The notes beneath the pieces were generated by a model. The model saw nothing but the letters and a program-made list of their open reading frames with translations, searched no databases and had not been told where the DNA came from. A DNA stretch of 64,000 nucleotides from Maridesulfovibrio sp. (GTDB lineage Bacteria; Desulfobacterota; Desulfovibrionia; Desulfovibrionales; Desulfovibrionaceae), in assembly GCF_963678865.1 (NCBI RefSeq), contig NZ_OY787459.1, positions 1,702,501 to 1,766,500 on the forward strand, written 5' to 3'. How positions within the stretch are numbered: position 1 is the stretch's first letter; each line of letters opens with the position of its first letter. The position numbers were made by a program, and so were the translations under genes. Below, in pieces: positions 8,343 through 17,147 of the stretch.

Positions 8343-9506
8343 TCAAACTTTCAACCTCTCCAGCCCCTGAGCTAGATCAGCCTTTAAATCTTCAACATCT
8401 TCCAGCCCGATATTGAGGCGGAATATGGTTTTGCCCTCGTAACCGAAAGGATTTGTGCGCCGGAATTTTCCTCCGGTAATCAAACTCTTATAACCTCCCC
8501 AGCTGTAACCGAGACCGAAGAGGGCCAGATTATCCACAAATAGAGAATGATCAATATTCTCGTACTCTTCCTTGAGAGTGAAAGCAAAAAGGCCGCTCGA
8601 ACCATTATAATACTTTTTCCAAAGCTCATGCTGGGGGTGACTTTCGAGAGCCGGATGGATGACCGATTCTACCATGTCATGCTTTTCAAGCCACTTGGCA
8701 ACCTCAAGAGCGGACTCTTCATGCGCCTTCAGCCGAACCTTCAGAGTCCGTAAACCGCGCAACCCTTGATAGCAATCTTCCTGCGCTGCATATACTTCAA
8801 AAAGACCGCAACACTTGTTAAAAGCCGCCCAGCTCTGTTCATTTGTGGAAACCGTGCCCAGCAGGATATCCGAATGCCCGGTTATATACTTGGTGCAGGA
8901 CTGGATGGATACATCCACACCGTGCTTAAAAGGATTGAAATACAAAGGGGTAGCCCATGTGTTATCAATTACCGAAACAACTCCTTTTGCACGGCATTCT
9001 GCTGTAATGGCAGAGATATCCTGAATCTCAAAAGTGTTGGATCCGGGGGATTCCATAAAAAGCAGCTTTGTGTTTTCGCGAATATATCCGGCAATCCCCA
9101 CGCCTGCGTCAGAAGATAAATATTCTGTTTCAACACCGTATTTTGCGAGAAAGCCATCACAGAAACGACGTGTCGGGCCATATACATTATCACAAATCAG
9201 GATATGGTCTCCCTGTTTTGTATAAGCCATAAGGACCATAGCGATTGCGGCAATTCCGGACTGAAATGCCCTGCAGCCGTGCGCCCCTTCCAGCTCCAAC
9301 ATGGCGACTTCAAAAGCCTTCTGTGCGCTTAGTCCGCAGGTTCCGTATTCTATGCCCTCAAACTCACCCTTATTCGCTTTCAGCATATCGGAATAGGAAT
9401 CAAAAATAACCGTGGAAGCCCGGTGCAGGGGAGGATTAATGGTATTTATAATTTGCAGCGCCTCAGCTTTACCTGCATTGACCAGCCTGGTGGAAATATC
9501 TTTCAT
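8343..9506 (-). CDS. metC: Cystathionine beta-lyase
   Basis: A PLP enzyme of the Cys/Met metabolism family, splitting cystathionine to homocysteine, pyruvate and ammonia. The 387-residue product begins MKDISTRLVNAG, right after AAGGAG; the frame's extra 23 upstream codons are part of the leader. The PLP-binding lysine is K206 in SIQSCTKYITGHSD, with DNTWATP before it. SPGSNTFEIQD, SGLFAF and the late YSWGGYKSL and RLNIGLEDVEDL segments follow the E. coli MetC pattern rather than MetB or MetZ. Together with metE and metF nearby, it completes the homocysteine-to-methionine steps. Confidence 0.88.
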   Translation of the reverse strand: MKDISTRLVNAGKAEALQIINTINPPLHRASTVIFDSYSDMLKANKGEFEGIEYGTCGLSAQKAFEVAMLELEGAHGCRAFQSGIAAIAMVLMAYTKQGDHILICDNVYGPTRRFCDGFLAKYGVETEYLSSDAGVGIAGYIRENTKLLFMESPGSNTFEIQDISAITAECRAKGVVSVIDNTWATPLYFNPFKHGVDVSIQSCTKYITGHSDILLGTVSTNEQSWAAFNKCCGLFEVYAAQEDCYQGLRGLRTLKVRLKAHEESALEVAKWLEKHDMVESVIHPALESHPQHELWKKYYNGSSGLFAFTLKEEYENIDHSLFVDNLALFGLGYSWGGYKSLITGGKFRRTNPFGYEGKTIFRLNIGLEDVEDLKADLAQGLERLKV

Positions 9507-9539
9507 GGGAACTCCTTGTTGTTTCTGGCCCAAAATATA

Positions 9540-9577
9540 AAACGGGGAACTGGAAAAACAACCAGTTCCCCGCAATT
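9540..9577 (-). terminator. Terminator after aroB
   Basis: The stem CGGGGAACTGG / CCAGTTCCCCG is followed on the minus strand by TTTTATATTTT. It separates the aroB operon from metC, which is read in the same direction. Confidence 0.82.
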
Positions 9578-9699
9578 TTTAATATTTATTCAGACAATTC
9601 CAATGGCGATGCGGCCATGCCCTGACAAAACCAGAGAATCTCCTGCTAAAGATCCTCCGGCTTTAGGAAAGGCCGTCGGTAAAACCACCGGTAAATTTC

Positions 9700-10788
9700 T
9701 TATTGCATTTTCTCAAGCTCCGCTTCAATCAACTCAAGCGGAAAATCCTCACGCACAACAGCTTTGCCCAACATATCAAGACCGACAATGACCACCGCAC
9801 CATGTTTGACCTTCTTGTCTTTCTTCATGAGTTCCATGATTCGGGCAGGCTCGATATTGAGTTTGCCGGTGGCAAGACCGAGCTTGTCCATGAGCTTCTC
9901 ATGAAACTCAAGGTCCCCGGCAGATAGCATTCCTGCTTTATGACAGGCCCGGGCCACGATACGCATACCCCAGCCGACGCACTCGCCATGGGAAATCTTG
10001 TACCCTGCAAAAGTCTCAATGGCATGGCCCACAGTGTGACCATAATTGAGAATACGGCGCACCCCGCCTTCCTTTTCGTCACGGATCACAACATCGGCCT
10101 TGATCTCACAGCATCTGGCCACGACTTTAGCCATGACATCGCTATCTAACCCCCGGACCTTTTCCGCATTGGCGGACAGGTATTCCACCAGATCACGGTC
10201 AGCGATAAATGCTGTCTTGACTACTTCGCCAAGCCCGCTGAGAATTTCCCGTTCAGGCAGAGAGTTAAGGGCTGAAATATTGGTATAAACCCGCTTGGGC
10301 TGGTAGAACATACCGCAATAATTCTTCCAGTGCCGGATATTCACCGCCACCTTTCCGCCAACAGAAGAATCCACCTGTGAAAGCAGAGTAGTTGGCACCT
10401 GCACGAAATTAATCCCGCGCATATAGCTCCCGGCAACATAACCGGAGAGATCACCGACTACGCCACCTCCAAGGGCGACGACTACATCCTGACGGGTAAT
10501 CCCTGCCTCAAGCATGGCTTCAAGCAACGATCCGAACACATCAAGCGATTTGCTGTTCTCCCCTGCTGGGACTGTCAGCAGCAGGGGGTCAACATCCGCA
10601 AGCGCAAGCTTTTCGACCAGATCATGGCCGAAAAGCTCGCGGGTATTTTCATCGCAGATAACTACCGGGGTATATCCGTATTTCCGTGTTTTAAGATCCG
10701 CTACAACTTCATCCATGACGGAGTAGCCCACGCTGATCTCATAGGAATTATCGAACTCCCCGCGCAGTTCAACTTTGACCTTCGGCAT
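9700..10788 (-). CDS. aroB: 3-Dehydroquinate synthase
   Basis: AroB is the NAD- and metal-dependent second step of the shikimate pathway, DAHP to 3-dehydroquinate. The 362-residue product shows VPAGENSKS, the glycine-rich ALGGGVVGDLSGYVA, the active-site QVPTTLLSQVDSSVGGKVAVN, and the metal ligands in NYGHTVGHAIE and SHGECVGWGM. The start codon at 10788 shares one base with the stop of the upstream DAHP synthase gene (TAATG), so translation is probably coupled. A terminator lies 120 bases downstream. Confidence 0.95.
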   Translation of the reverse strand: MPKVKVELRGEFDNSYEISVGYSVMDEVVADLKTRKYGYTPVVICDENTRELFGHDLVEKLALADVDPLLLTVPAGENSKSLDVFGSLLEAMLEAGITRQDVVVALGGGVVGDLSGYVAGSYMRGINFVQVPTTLLSQVDSSVGGKVAVNIRHWKNYCGMFYQPKRVYTNISALNSLPEREILSGLGEVVKTAFIADRDLVEYLSANAEKVRGLDSDVMAKVVARCCEIKADVVIRDEKEGGVRRILNYGHTVGHAIETFAGYKISHGECVGWGMRIVARACHKAGMLSAGDLEFHEKLMDKLGLATGKLNIEPARIMELMKKDKKVKHGAVVIVGLDMLGKAVVREDFPLELIEAELEKMQ

Positions 10789-11879
10789 TAATCTTCCCCG
10801 GCCAGCACGCATTCCTGCTGACGCAGGGATTCTTCGTGGATGTACTGGAATATACGGAGCATGAAGTGCTCATCCATGCCGCGGGCAACCCCTTCACGGG
10901 TACGTTTTTCAACAGTTTTTTTCCACTGAGCAGGCTGCAGGAGAGCGATGCCGCGCTCACATTTCATCTTACCGATCTTGCGGCCAAGAGCCATGCGCTC
11001 GGCAAGAAGCTCAACGATGGCATCATCAATTTCAACAAGACGGGTGCGTTTGCTTTCCATCTTCAGGGCAAATTCTTCATCTTCTGCAACAGCATGCTTA
11101 ACTTCAAGCCCGGCAAGCACTTTACCGAGATCTTCGGGTGTGAACTGCTGTTTGCTGTCACTAAGAGCTACATCCGGATTGATGTGGGATTCAATCATCA
11201 GGCCGTCAAAAAGAAGGTCAAGGGACTTCTGGGCCACAGCAGGAATCAATTCACGCTTGCCGCAAAGATGGCTGGGGTCACAGATGATAGGCATGCCTTC
11301 AGTACGGCGGCGCAGTTCAATAAAAATTCTCCAGTTGGGAGCGTTACGGTATTCACTGGGGCGGGCGGAAGAAAAACCGCGATGAATGGCACCGAGTTTC
11401 TTGACCCCGGCTTTGTTGATACGCTCCAGAGCACCAAGCCAGAGCTCCACGTCAGGGTTGATGGGGTTCTTGACCAGTACCGGGATATCGGTCCCCTGCA
11501 AGGCATCGGCCATGGCCTGTACAGCAAAGGGGTTTACTGTGGTTCTTGCACCGATCCAGATCAAATCCACACCGTACTTAAGGCAGAGTTCGATGTGTTC
11601 GGGGGTGGCTGTTTCACAGCAGATAGGCAGACCGGTTTCCTCTTTTGCTTCAACCAGCCATTTAAGACCTTCCTCGCCCATTCCCTCAAAACATCCTGGA
11701 CGGGTACGGGGTTTCCAGATTCCGGCGCGCAGGAGGTGAACACCCTTATCTTGAATTCCTCGCGCGGTTTCAAGAAGCTGCTCACGGGACTCGGCACTGC
11801 AAGGTCCGGCAATAATCAATGGTCCGTCGTTATTGAATCCCCAAGAATCCAAACCGGTTACATCAAGTTGTACGCTCAT
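10788..11879 (-). CDS. Bifunctional DAHP synthase / chorismate mutase (type II)
   Basis: A 363-residue fusion. Residues 1-265 form a KDO8P-like (type I beta) DAHP synthase with IAGPCSAES, RAGIWKPRTRP, WIGARTTVNP, LVKNPINPD, GAIHRGFSS and ICDPSHLCGKRE, joining PEP and erythrose-4-phosphate. The last 90 residues are an AroQ-type chorismate mutase helix bundle (RLVEIDDAIVELLAERMALG...IGKMK). Fusing first-step synthase to mutase usually lets prephenate or an aromatic end product feed back on the synthase. GGAGG precedes the ATG. It is the first gene of a two-gene operon with aroB. Confidence 0.93.
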   Translation of the reverse strand: MSVQLDVTGLDSWGFNNDGPLIIAGPCSAESREQLLETARGIQDKGVHLLRAGIWKPRTRPGCFEGMGEEGLKWLVEAKEETGLPICCETATPEHIELCLKYGVDLIWIGARTTVNPFAVQAMADALQGTDIPVLVKNPINPDVELWLGALERINKAGVKKLGAIHRGFSSARPSEYRNAPNWRIFIELRRRTEGMPIICDPSHLCGKRELIPAVAQKSLDLLFDGLMIESHINPDVALSDSKQQFTPEDLGKVLAGLEVKHAVAEDEEFALKMESKRTRLVEIDDAIVELLAERMALGRKIGKMKCERGIALLQPAQWKKTVEKRTREGVARGMDEHFMLRIFQYIHEESLRQQECVLAGED

Positions 11880-12093
11880 GGAAATAACCTCCGTAATATT
11901 TGAAGTTGATAAGAAATCCAGGCCGGTTTGATGGCGCTAAACGGGATAACTGCAAGATTGAAATCTGAATATAACAGACAATGCAGAAAACAGCAGAAAA
12001 AAAACGGCCGGAGTATAAGGTAAGTATAAAACACGGGAGAGACTAAAGTCCCACGTGATCTAAACAAGTTGTGAATGAAGTTGGACTATATAT

Positions 12094-12156
12094 CCTGCCG
12101 GGGAGGCAGGTTTCGGCAAGACCCGGTCGGCGTTTGCTGGCGCAAGCCGTCCGAAA
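12094..12156 (+). ncRNA. Candidate structured RNA element upstream of flavodoxin
   Basis: A compact set of helices within an AT-rich spacer. One hairpin is CCTGCC-GGGGA-GGCAGG (12094-12110). A second helix TTTCGG/CCGAAA (12111-12116 with 12151-12156) encloses an inner hairpin CGGC..TTGC-TGGC-GCAA.GCCG (12128-12149). It matches no riboswitch class I can name, and either strand could be the functional one. The orientation given assumes it is part of the flavodoxin leader. Confidence 0.35.
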
Positions 12157-12265
12157 TTTCCGATCAGTCTCGATATCCCATAACACCACTGGGGTACGGC
12201 GTAAATACTCAATTTAATCCAACCCGTTTTTTTCATACTATCTTAACAAAACCATTTATTGATAT

Positions 12266-12286
12266 TGACTTTGAATTTCATTGTCA
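12266..12286. promoter_or_regulatory. Fur-like operator within the flavodoxin promoter
   Basis: The imperfect palindrome TGACTTTGAA-T-TTCATTGTCA has 8 of 10 positions symmetric. It overlaps a TTGACT -35-like hexamer at 12265-12270 with TAAAAG 17 bases on. This resembles iron-regulator sites that switch on flavodoxin when ferredoxin cannot be made. Confidence 0.5.
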
Positions 12287-12341
12287 CTAAAAGTCTGGTT
12301 AACGGTTTCAAACCTGATTATACATCCAAAAGGAGAAAATT

Positions 12342-12782
12342 ATGCCCAAATCACTGATCGTTTACGGTTCAACCACTGGAAACACTGAAACAGCGGCAGA
12401 ATATGTAGCCGAAAGTTTAAAAAACAAGAATTTCGAAGTGGAACTGAAAAATGTAACCGACGTAAGTATTGCCGAACTCGGCAACGGCTACGACATTGTG
12501 ATCTTCGGTTGCTCCACCTGGGGTGACGATGAGATTGAGCTGCAGGATGACTTCATTCCCCTATTCGATTCTCTTGAAGACGCAGACCTTAAGGGCAAAA
12601 AAGTTTCCGTATTCGGCTGCGGGGACTCCAGCTATACCTTTTTTTGCGGTGCTGTAGATGCCATTGAAGAAAAACTGGAAAAAATAGGTGCGATAGTCAT
12701 CGGAGACAGCCTCAAAGTTGACGGTGATCCGGAACGAGCCGCAATAATTGAATGGGGTAGAGAAATAGCTGAGAAACTCTAA
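12342..12782 (+). CDS. Flavodoxin
   Basis: A 146-residue short-chain flavodoxin, an FMN electron carrier that can replace ferredoxin. The phosphate loop is GSTTGNTE (residues 9-16). The flavin is sandwiched by Trp60 in the STWGDDE loop and Tyr98 in the GCGDSSYTF loop, the same residue numbers as in D. vulgaris flavodoxin. The start follows AAAGGAGAAA. It is a single gene with a Fur-like site upstream and a terminator shared with the convergent HPt gene. Confidence 0.96.
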   Translation: MPKSLIVYGSTTGNTETAAEYVAESLKNKNFEVELKNVTDVSIAELGNGYDIVIFGCSTWGDDEIELQDDFIPLFDSLEDADLKGKKVSVFGCGDSSYTFFCGAVDAIEEKLEKIGAIVIGDSLKVDGDPERAAIIEWGREIAEKL

Positions 12783-12805
12783 GTACTCCCTAGCAAAAAG
12801 AACCA

Positions 12806-12850
12806 AAAAACAAGCCCCCGGACCATAACGGTACGGGGGCTTGTAAAATA
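12806..12850. terminator. Bidirectional terminator between flavodoxin and HPt gene
   Basis: The stem ACAAGCCCCCG / CGGGGGCTTGT has an A run on the left and TAAAATATT on the right. Confidence 0.85.
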
Positions 12851-12869
12851 TTATCGCTAAATAGACGGT

Positions 12870-13271
12870 CTAATTTTCACCGGCCAATGCGCGCTGAACC
12901 GAGACTTCAAGCATGGTTTTCTGCAGACGGATACTTTTAGTATTGCTGTTGAGCACGTCTTCGGTCAAAGAGCGCAATTTATCCACAGATTCCAGAGAAG
13001 CTGTGATGATGAGTTCTGTGGGAATAAGACCTTCGGAACGGATCATCTCCAGAACGTTTTCCAGCTTGTGGGAAAGTTCTTCAATGACACTTAATTTGAG
13101 CAGGTTAGACCCTGCTTTAATGGAATGGGCGTCCCTGAAAATGGAATTGATCAGTTCCGGGGTCAAATCCGCGGTACTGTTTTCCAACTGCAAAAGACCG
13201 GTCTCGATATTATCGAGCCGTTCAAGGGTCTCATCCCGAAATATATCCAGTAATCTGTCGCCAGTACTCAT
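12870..13271 (-). CDS. Orphan histidine phosphotransfer (HPt) protein
   Basis: About 133 residues, a single four-helix HPt domain of the CheA P1 kind. The phospho-accepting histidine sits in FRDAHSIKAGSNLLKL, and the following helix SHKLENVLEMIRSEG is also typical. It would relay phosphate between a hybrid kinase and a response regulator. A hybrid kinase lies far off at 44.7 kb; none is adjacent. The start is uncertain: ATG 13271 (MSTGDRL) begins just before the domain, with alternatives at 13298 and 13415, none with a good ribosome site. Confidence 0.8.
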   Translation of the reverse strand: MSTGDRLLDIFRDETLERLDNIETGLLQLENSTADLTPELINSIFRDAHSIKAGSNLLKLSVIEELSHKLENVLEMIRSEGLIPTELIITASLESVDKLRSLTEDVLNSNTKSIRLQKTMLEVSVQRALAGEN

Positions 13272-13545
13272 TTTATATAAATAGGTTCCACTCGCCATCT
13301 GGCAAGGGTTAAAAATCTGCTTACAACTCCCAACAGGAGCACTGTACGGGTTCTGCCCTAACCCTGAGCTTTCGTCAACAAAATGTAACTTAAAACCCAA
13401 ATTCGTATCTCCCACGGTCGGGCTTTCCTTTTTTGCAGCAAAATTCTACACTGCCGCCCTCAACCTTGAGGCAGCAACAAAAAACAAGCTTCTATATCTT
13501 TCCTTATATGATATTTTTAATCAAGTATAGTGCGGAGTTAAACAA

Positions 13546-15471
13546 ATGGCTTTGATGAGTGTAAGCGACGTTTCCATGTCCTTCGGTGGTCCCCTGCTAC
13601 TGGACAAAGTCTCCTTCCAAGTGGAAGAAGGTCAACGAATCTGTATTGTGGGCCGTAACGGTGAAGGCAAATCCACCCTGCTCCGGCTTATGAGCGGCGA
13701 TCTCTTACCCGATAGCGGAAACATTTCTTATCAGAAAGGAGTCAGCGTTGCCCGCCTTTCACAAAAAGTCCCGGAAGTTTTAAAGGGTACCGTTTTTGAA
13801 GTCGTTGCCGGAGGCCTCGGTGAACTTGGCGAGGCTCTGACCAGTTACCATACAGTAAGCCTTGAGGTTGCCAATGGCGGCGATGTTGCCAAACTTTCCG
13901 AAGTGGAAGAAACCATGGAAAAACATGGAGGCTGGGAAGCCCTGACCACCATTGAAATGGTCATTTCCCGGCTCTCGCTCAGTGCGGAGATGCGCTTTGA
14001 GAATCTTTCCGGTGGTCTGAAAAGACGAGCCCTGCTTGCCCGTTCACTGGCCTCCAAACCGGACGTCCTGCTGCTGGACGAGCCTACCAACCATTTGGAT
14101 ATTGACTCTATCGCATGGCTGGAAGAATTTATCGTCAAGAACATCCGTACCCTGATTTTCATTACTCACGACCGTATGTTCCTGCGCAAAATAGCAACCC
14201 GCATAATTGAGCTTGACCGCGGCAACCTCGCGGACTGGTCCTGCGATTACGACACTTTCCTCAAACGCAAGGAAGACCTGCTTGCTGCCGAAGAAAAGAA
14301 CAGGTCTGAATTCGACAAAAAGCTGGCCCGTGAAGAAGTCTGGATCAGGCAGGGCATCAAAGCCCGCCGCACCCGTAACGAAGGCCGGGTACGTGCCCTG
14401 AAAAAACTGCGCGAAGAGCGCAGACAGCGGCGTGAGCGGACGGGAAAGGCCACAATTGAAATTCAGGAAGCTTCCCGCTCCGGTAAAGTAGTAGCCGAAA
14501 CGGTCAACGCTTCCTATTCATGGGACGACAAACCAATTTTCAAGGACCTCAACGCCACCATCATGCGCGGTGACCGCATCGGCATCATCGGGCCCAACGG
14601 TGCTGGCAAGACAACTCTGATTCAGGTACTGCTGGGCAACCTGAAACCGGATGCCGGCAGTGTAAAACTTGGCACCAAGCTTGAGATATCATATTTCGAC
14701 CAGCACCGCGAACAGCTTGACCCTGAAAAATCAGTTCGAGATTCAGTGGCCGACGGCAATGACACCGTTACCATCAACGGACGCAATAAACACGTCATGG
14801 GTTATCTCAAGGACTTCCTGTTTTCCCCGGACCGGGCCAACTCCCCGGTCAGTGTCCTTTCCGGCGGGGAGCGCAACCGTCTGCTTCTGGCAAGGCTTTT
14901 TACCAGACCATCCAACCTGCTGGTAATGGACGAACCCACTAACGACCTTGACGCCGAGACCCTTGAACTGCTTGAAGACCGAATCATGGAATATCCCGGC
15001 ACAGTAATTATCGTCAGCCATGACCGTGCATTCCTGAATAACGTGGTCAGCGGAACTCTGGCCTTTGAGGGGAATGCTCAGGTCAACGATTATGTCGGTG
15101 GATATGATGACTGGGTACGTCAGCGTCTGCAGCCGGTGGAGGAAACCAAATCCAAGGCTCCCAAACCCAAACCGAAAAAGACTCCGGACGCCCGGCCGGA
15201 AAAACTGAGCTACAAAGAGCAGCGAGAATTCGAAGCTCTTGAAGTGGAAACAGTAGAACTTCCTGCTAAAATTGAAGAACTCGAAACAACCATAGAAAAC
15301 ATGCAGTCCCAGATGGCTGATCCTGAATTCTACAAGAAATCCGGAGAAGAAATGGCCGCAGCCCAAGCCGAACTTGAAGCTCTCGAAGCCGAGCATGAAA
15401 CAACATTCGAACGCTGGGAAGAAGTGGAAGAGAAGTTGGAAGAATATCGTAAACGCACGGGACAGATTTAA
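13546..15471 (+). CDS. uup: ABC-F ATPase, Uup-like
   Basis: A soluble 641-residue protein with two ABC ATPase domains and no membrane part. ABC1 has GRNGEGKST (Walker A), LSGGLKRRALLARSL (signature) and LLLDEPTNHLD. A charged linker helix follows, then ABC2 with GPNGAGKTT, LSGGERNRLLLARLF and LVMDEPTNDLD. The Lys/Pro-rich stretch and Glu-rich coiled coil of the last 110 residues match the Uup C-terminal DNA-binding domain. ABC-F proteins act at the ribosome; Uup is also tied to DNA repair and ribosome assembly. GGAG sits nine bases before the ATG. Confidence 0.88.
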   Translation: MALMSVSDVSMSFGGPLLLDKVSFQVEEGQRICIVGRNGEGKSTLLRLMSGDLLPDSGNISYQKGVSVARLSQKVPEVLKGTVFEVVAGGLGELGEALTSYHTVSLEVANGGDVAKLSEVEETMEKHGGWEALTTIEMVISRLSLSAEMRFENLSGGLKRRALLARSLASKPDVLLLDEPTNHLDIDSIAWLEEFIVKNIRTLIFITHDRMFLRKIATRIIELDRGNLADWSCDYDTFLKRKEDLLAAEEKNRSEFDKKLAREEVWIRQGIKARRTRNEGRVRALKKLREERRQRRERTGKATIEIQEASRSGKVVAETVNASYSWDDKPIFKDLNATIMRGDRIGIIGPNGAGKTTLIQVLLGNLKPDAGSVKLGTKLEISYFDQHREQLDPEKSVRDSVADGNDTVTINGRNKHVMGYLKDFLFSPDRANSPVSVLSGGERNRLLLARLFTRPSNLLVMDEPTNDLDAETLELLEDRIMEYPGTVIIVSHDRAFLNNVVSGTLAFEGNAQVNDYVGGYDDWVRQRLQPVEETKSKAPKPKPKKTPDARPEKLSYKEQREFEALEVETVELPAKIEELETTIENMQSQMADPEFYKKSGEEMAAAQAELEALEAEHETTFERWEEVEEKLEEYRKRTGQI

Positions 15472-15577
15472 TTAAACTTCGCAATAGCTTTAAAACTGAG
15501 GGACTAAAGCAATTATAAAAGTTATTGTAAAAAGTCTCACACTTGCCATATTCAAACCCTAAGCGTAAATAAACCAT

Positions 15578-16939
15578 ATGAAATCCAAAGCGACTTCTCC
15601 TTTCTGGATGCCTGTTTATGCATTTCTTATGACTATTGTAGTCGGTGGATTGCTGCTTAAGCTTGATATATGCCATCCGGGAAGAGAAATTTCATTTATT
15701 GATGCCGTGTTCACTGCCACCTCTGCTGTTTGCGTTACCGGGCTGGCGGTGGTGGATACCGGTTCATTTTTCAGCCGAACGGGACAAAGTGTGATACTGG
15801 CCCTGATTCAGCTTGGCGGGCTGGGCATTATGACTTACGCCAGTCTGGTTATTTACCTGCTGGGCAAGAAAGTCAGTGCCTCGGACCGTATTGCGGTCAG
15901 CCAGACTCTGATCCACGATCCTTCGTTTAATATCGGAAAATTCATTGTCGGCGTGGTCACGGCGGTGCTCTCCATTGAAGCTCTTGGCGCACTGCTTTTG
16001 CACCACATGGACCCGATCGGTTTCTATCCCTTTTCGGCAGTATTTCATTCCATATCGGCATTCTGTAATGCCGGATTCTCACTCTATCCCGACAGCCTGA
16101 CCACGTGGAAGGATCATCTAGGCATCAATACAGTCTTCATGGTCCTGATCATTATGGGCGGACTGGGTTTTTACGTCATGACCGAACTGTGGCAGAAATT
16201 AATAAATTTCATACGCAGAAAAGAAAGCGAAATCACAGCCCACGCATTGAGCTGGCATACCCGCATTGTGCTGGAAACCACGGTTTTCCTGATCATAATC
16301 GGCGGGCTGTCCATATTTTTTGCCGAGAGCTTCAAAATCCACGTAATCGAGGGTGCGCAGGTCAACAAGCTAGCGGCCCTGTTCCAGTCCGTAACCTGCC
16401 GTACCGCAGGGTTCAACACTGTGAACATTTCCGGAGTGACCAATATTTCCCTGCTGGTCATGATCGGACTTATGCTCATCGGAGGGTCACCGGGATCATG
16501 TGCAGGTGGCTTGAAGACCACAACCTTCCGAACGTGGCTGGCATTCATCATTTCCAAGATCAAAGGGCATTCACAGGTCAAGGTAGGCTGGTACGCACTC
16601 TCCGAGGAGAGCGTCAACCGCGCATTGACTCTTTTAACCATTGCCAGTGTGATTCTCGGTTCTGCTATCATTCTGCTGAGCATCACTGAAGGAAGCCACC
16701 TGCCGCACAGCGAAGTTCGCGGGAACTTCATTGAAATAACCTTTGAAGCCATTTCTGCTTTCGCAACGGTAGGACTTTCCACAGGAGTAACCCCGGGCTT
16801 GAGCGGACCGGGAAAATCCATCATAATAATTCTGATGTTCGTAGGAAGACTTGGTCCGGTCTGGCTGCTGACAGCAATCAACAGCTGGCAGCGCGAGCCT
16901 CGCTACAAATTGCCTGAAGATGACTTACCGCTTGGATAA
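15578..16939 (+). CDS. ktrB: Potassium uptake channel subunit, TrkH/KtrB family
   Basis: A 453-residue membrane protein of the Trk/Ktr/HKT superfamily, with four M1-P-M2 repeats forming one pore. Filter-type glycines appear in SAVCVTGLAVVD, SISAFCNAGFSLYP, SVTCRTAGFNTVNIS and AISAFATVGLSTGVT. GGSPGSCAGGLKTTT is the intramembrane gate loop. It is shorter than E. coli TrkH and is followed 208 bases on by a single-RCK regulator, so the pair is better called KtrAB. No strong ribosome site precedes ATG 15578. Confidence 0.9.
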   Translation: MKSKATSPFWMPVYAFLMTIVVGGLLLKLDICHPGREISFIDAVFTATSAVCVTGLAVVDTGSFFSRTGQSVILALIQLGGLGIMTYASLVIYLLGKKVSASDRIAVSQTLIHDPSFNIGKFIVGVVTAVLSIEALGALLLHHMDPIGFYPFSAVFHSISAFCNAGFSLYPDSLTTWKDHLGINTVFMVLIIMGGLGFYVMTELWQKLINFIRRKESEITAHALSWHTRIVLETTVFLIIIGGLSIFFAESFKIHVIEGAQVNKLAALFQSVTCRTAGFNTVNISGVTNISLLVMIGLMLIGGSPGSCAGGLKTTTFRTWLAFIISKIKGHSQVKVGWYALSEESVNRALTLLTIASVILGSAIILLSITEGSHLPHSEVRGNFIEITFEAISAFATVGLSTGVTPGLSGPGKSIIIILMFVGRLGPVWLLTAINSWQREPRYKLPEDDLPLG

Positions 16940-17147
16940 CCTTCGACGGCCCTGCGGAATTGAATAAAGACCCGCAGCCTTCTGCACTCCCGAGTAGTAA
17001 TTTGCTGCCGGAGGCATTACATTAAAATATATTTAAAGAATGAACTTACCCATATTTGGGTGCGCGGGTACATCATAGATTCAAAACGGCGAAACCCAGA
17101 TATTTTTTTAGGGGTAAGTCCTCAGGGACCGCCGGAGGTATAAAGAT

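Larger units (their letters stand above)
11880..12341. other. 460-base intergenic region between aromatic operon and flavodoxin
   Basis: Divergent control region with no convincing gene. It holds a GC-rich, foldable block (12094-12156) and a Fur-like palindrome (12266-12286), both annotated separately. A 63-codon minus-strand frame ending at the DAHP synthase ATG is rich in Phe and Tyr codons but lacks a ribosome site or a following terminator. Confidence 0.7.

Noticed and set aside
9583-9699. Possible SAM riboswitch or other leader upstream of metC
   Set aside because: The core landmarks of SAM aptamers are absent, and the one strong hairpin here acts as the aroB terminator.
11876-12067. 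63-codon Phe/Tyr-rich minus-strand frame ending at the DAHP synthase ATG, as a possible attenuator leader peptide
   Set aside because: No ribosome site, no following terminator/antiterminator pair, and AT-rich sequence alone gives Phe and Tyr codons.
12075-12290. 71-codon + strand frame upstream of flavodoxin
   Set aside because: It spans the foldable block and the Fur-like site, has no ribosome site and an unlikely composition.
12973-12982. Perfect DnaA box (TTATCCACA) as a replication-origin hint
   Set aside because: Single copy inside the HPt coding region, with no cluster and no dnaA/dnaN nearby.
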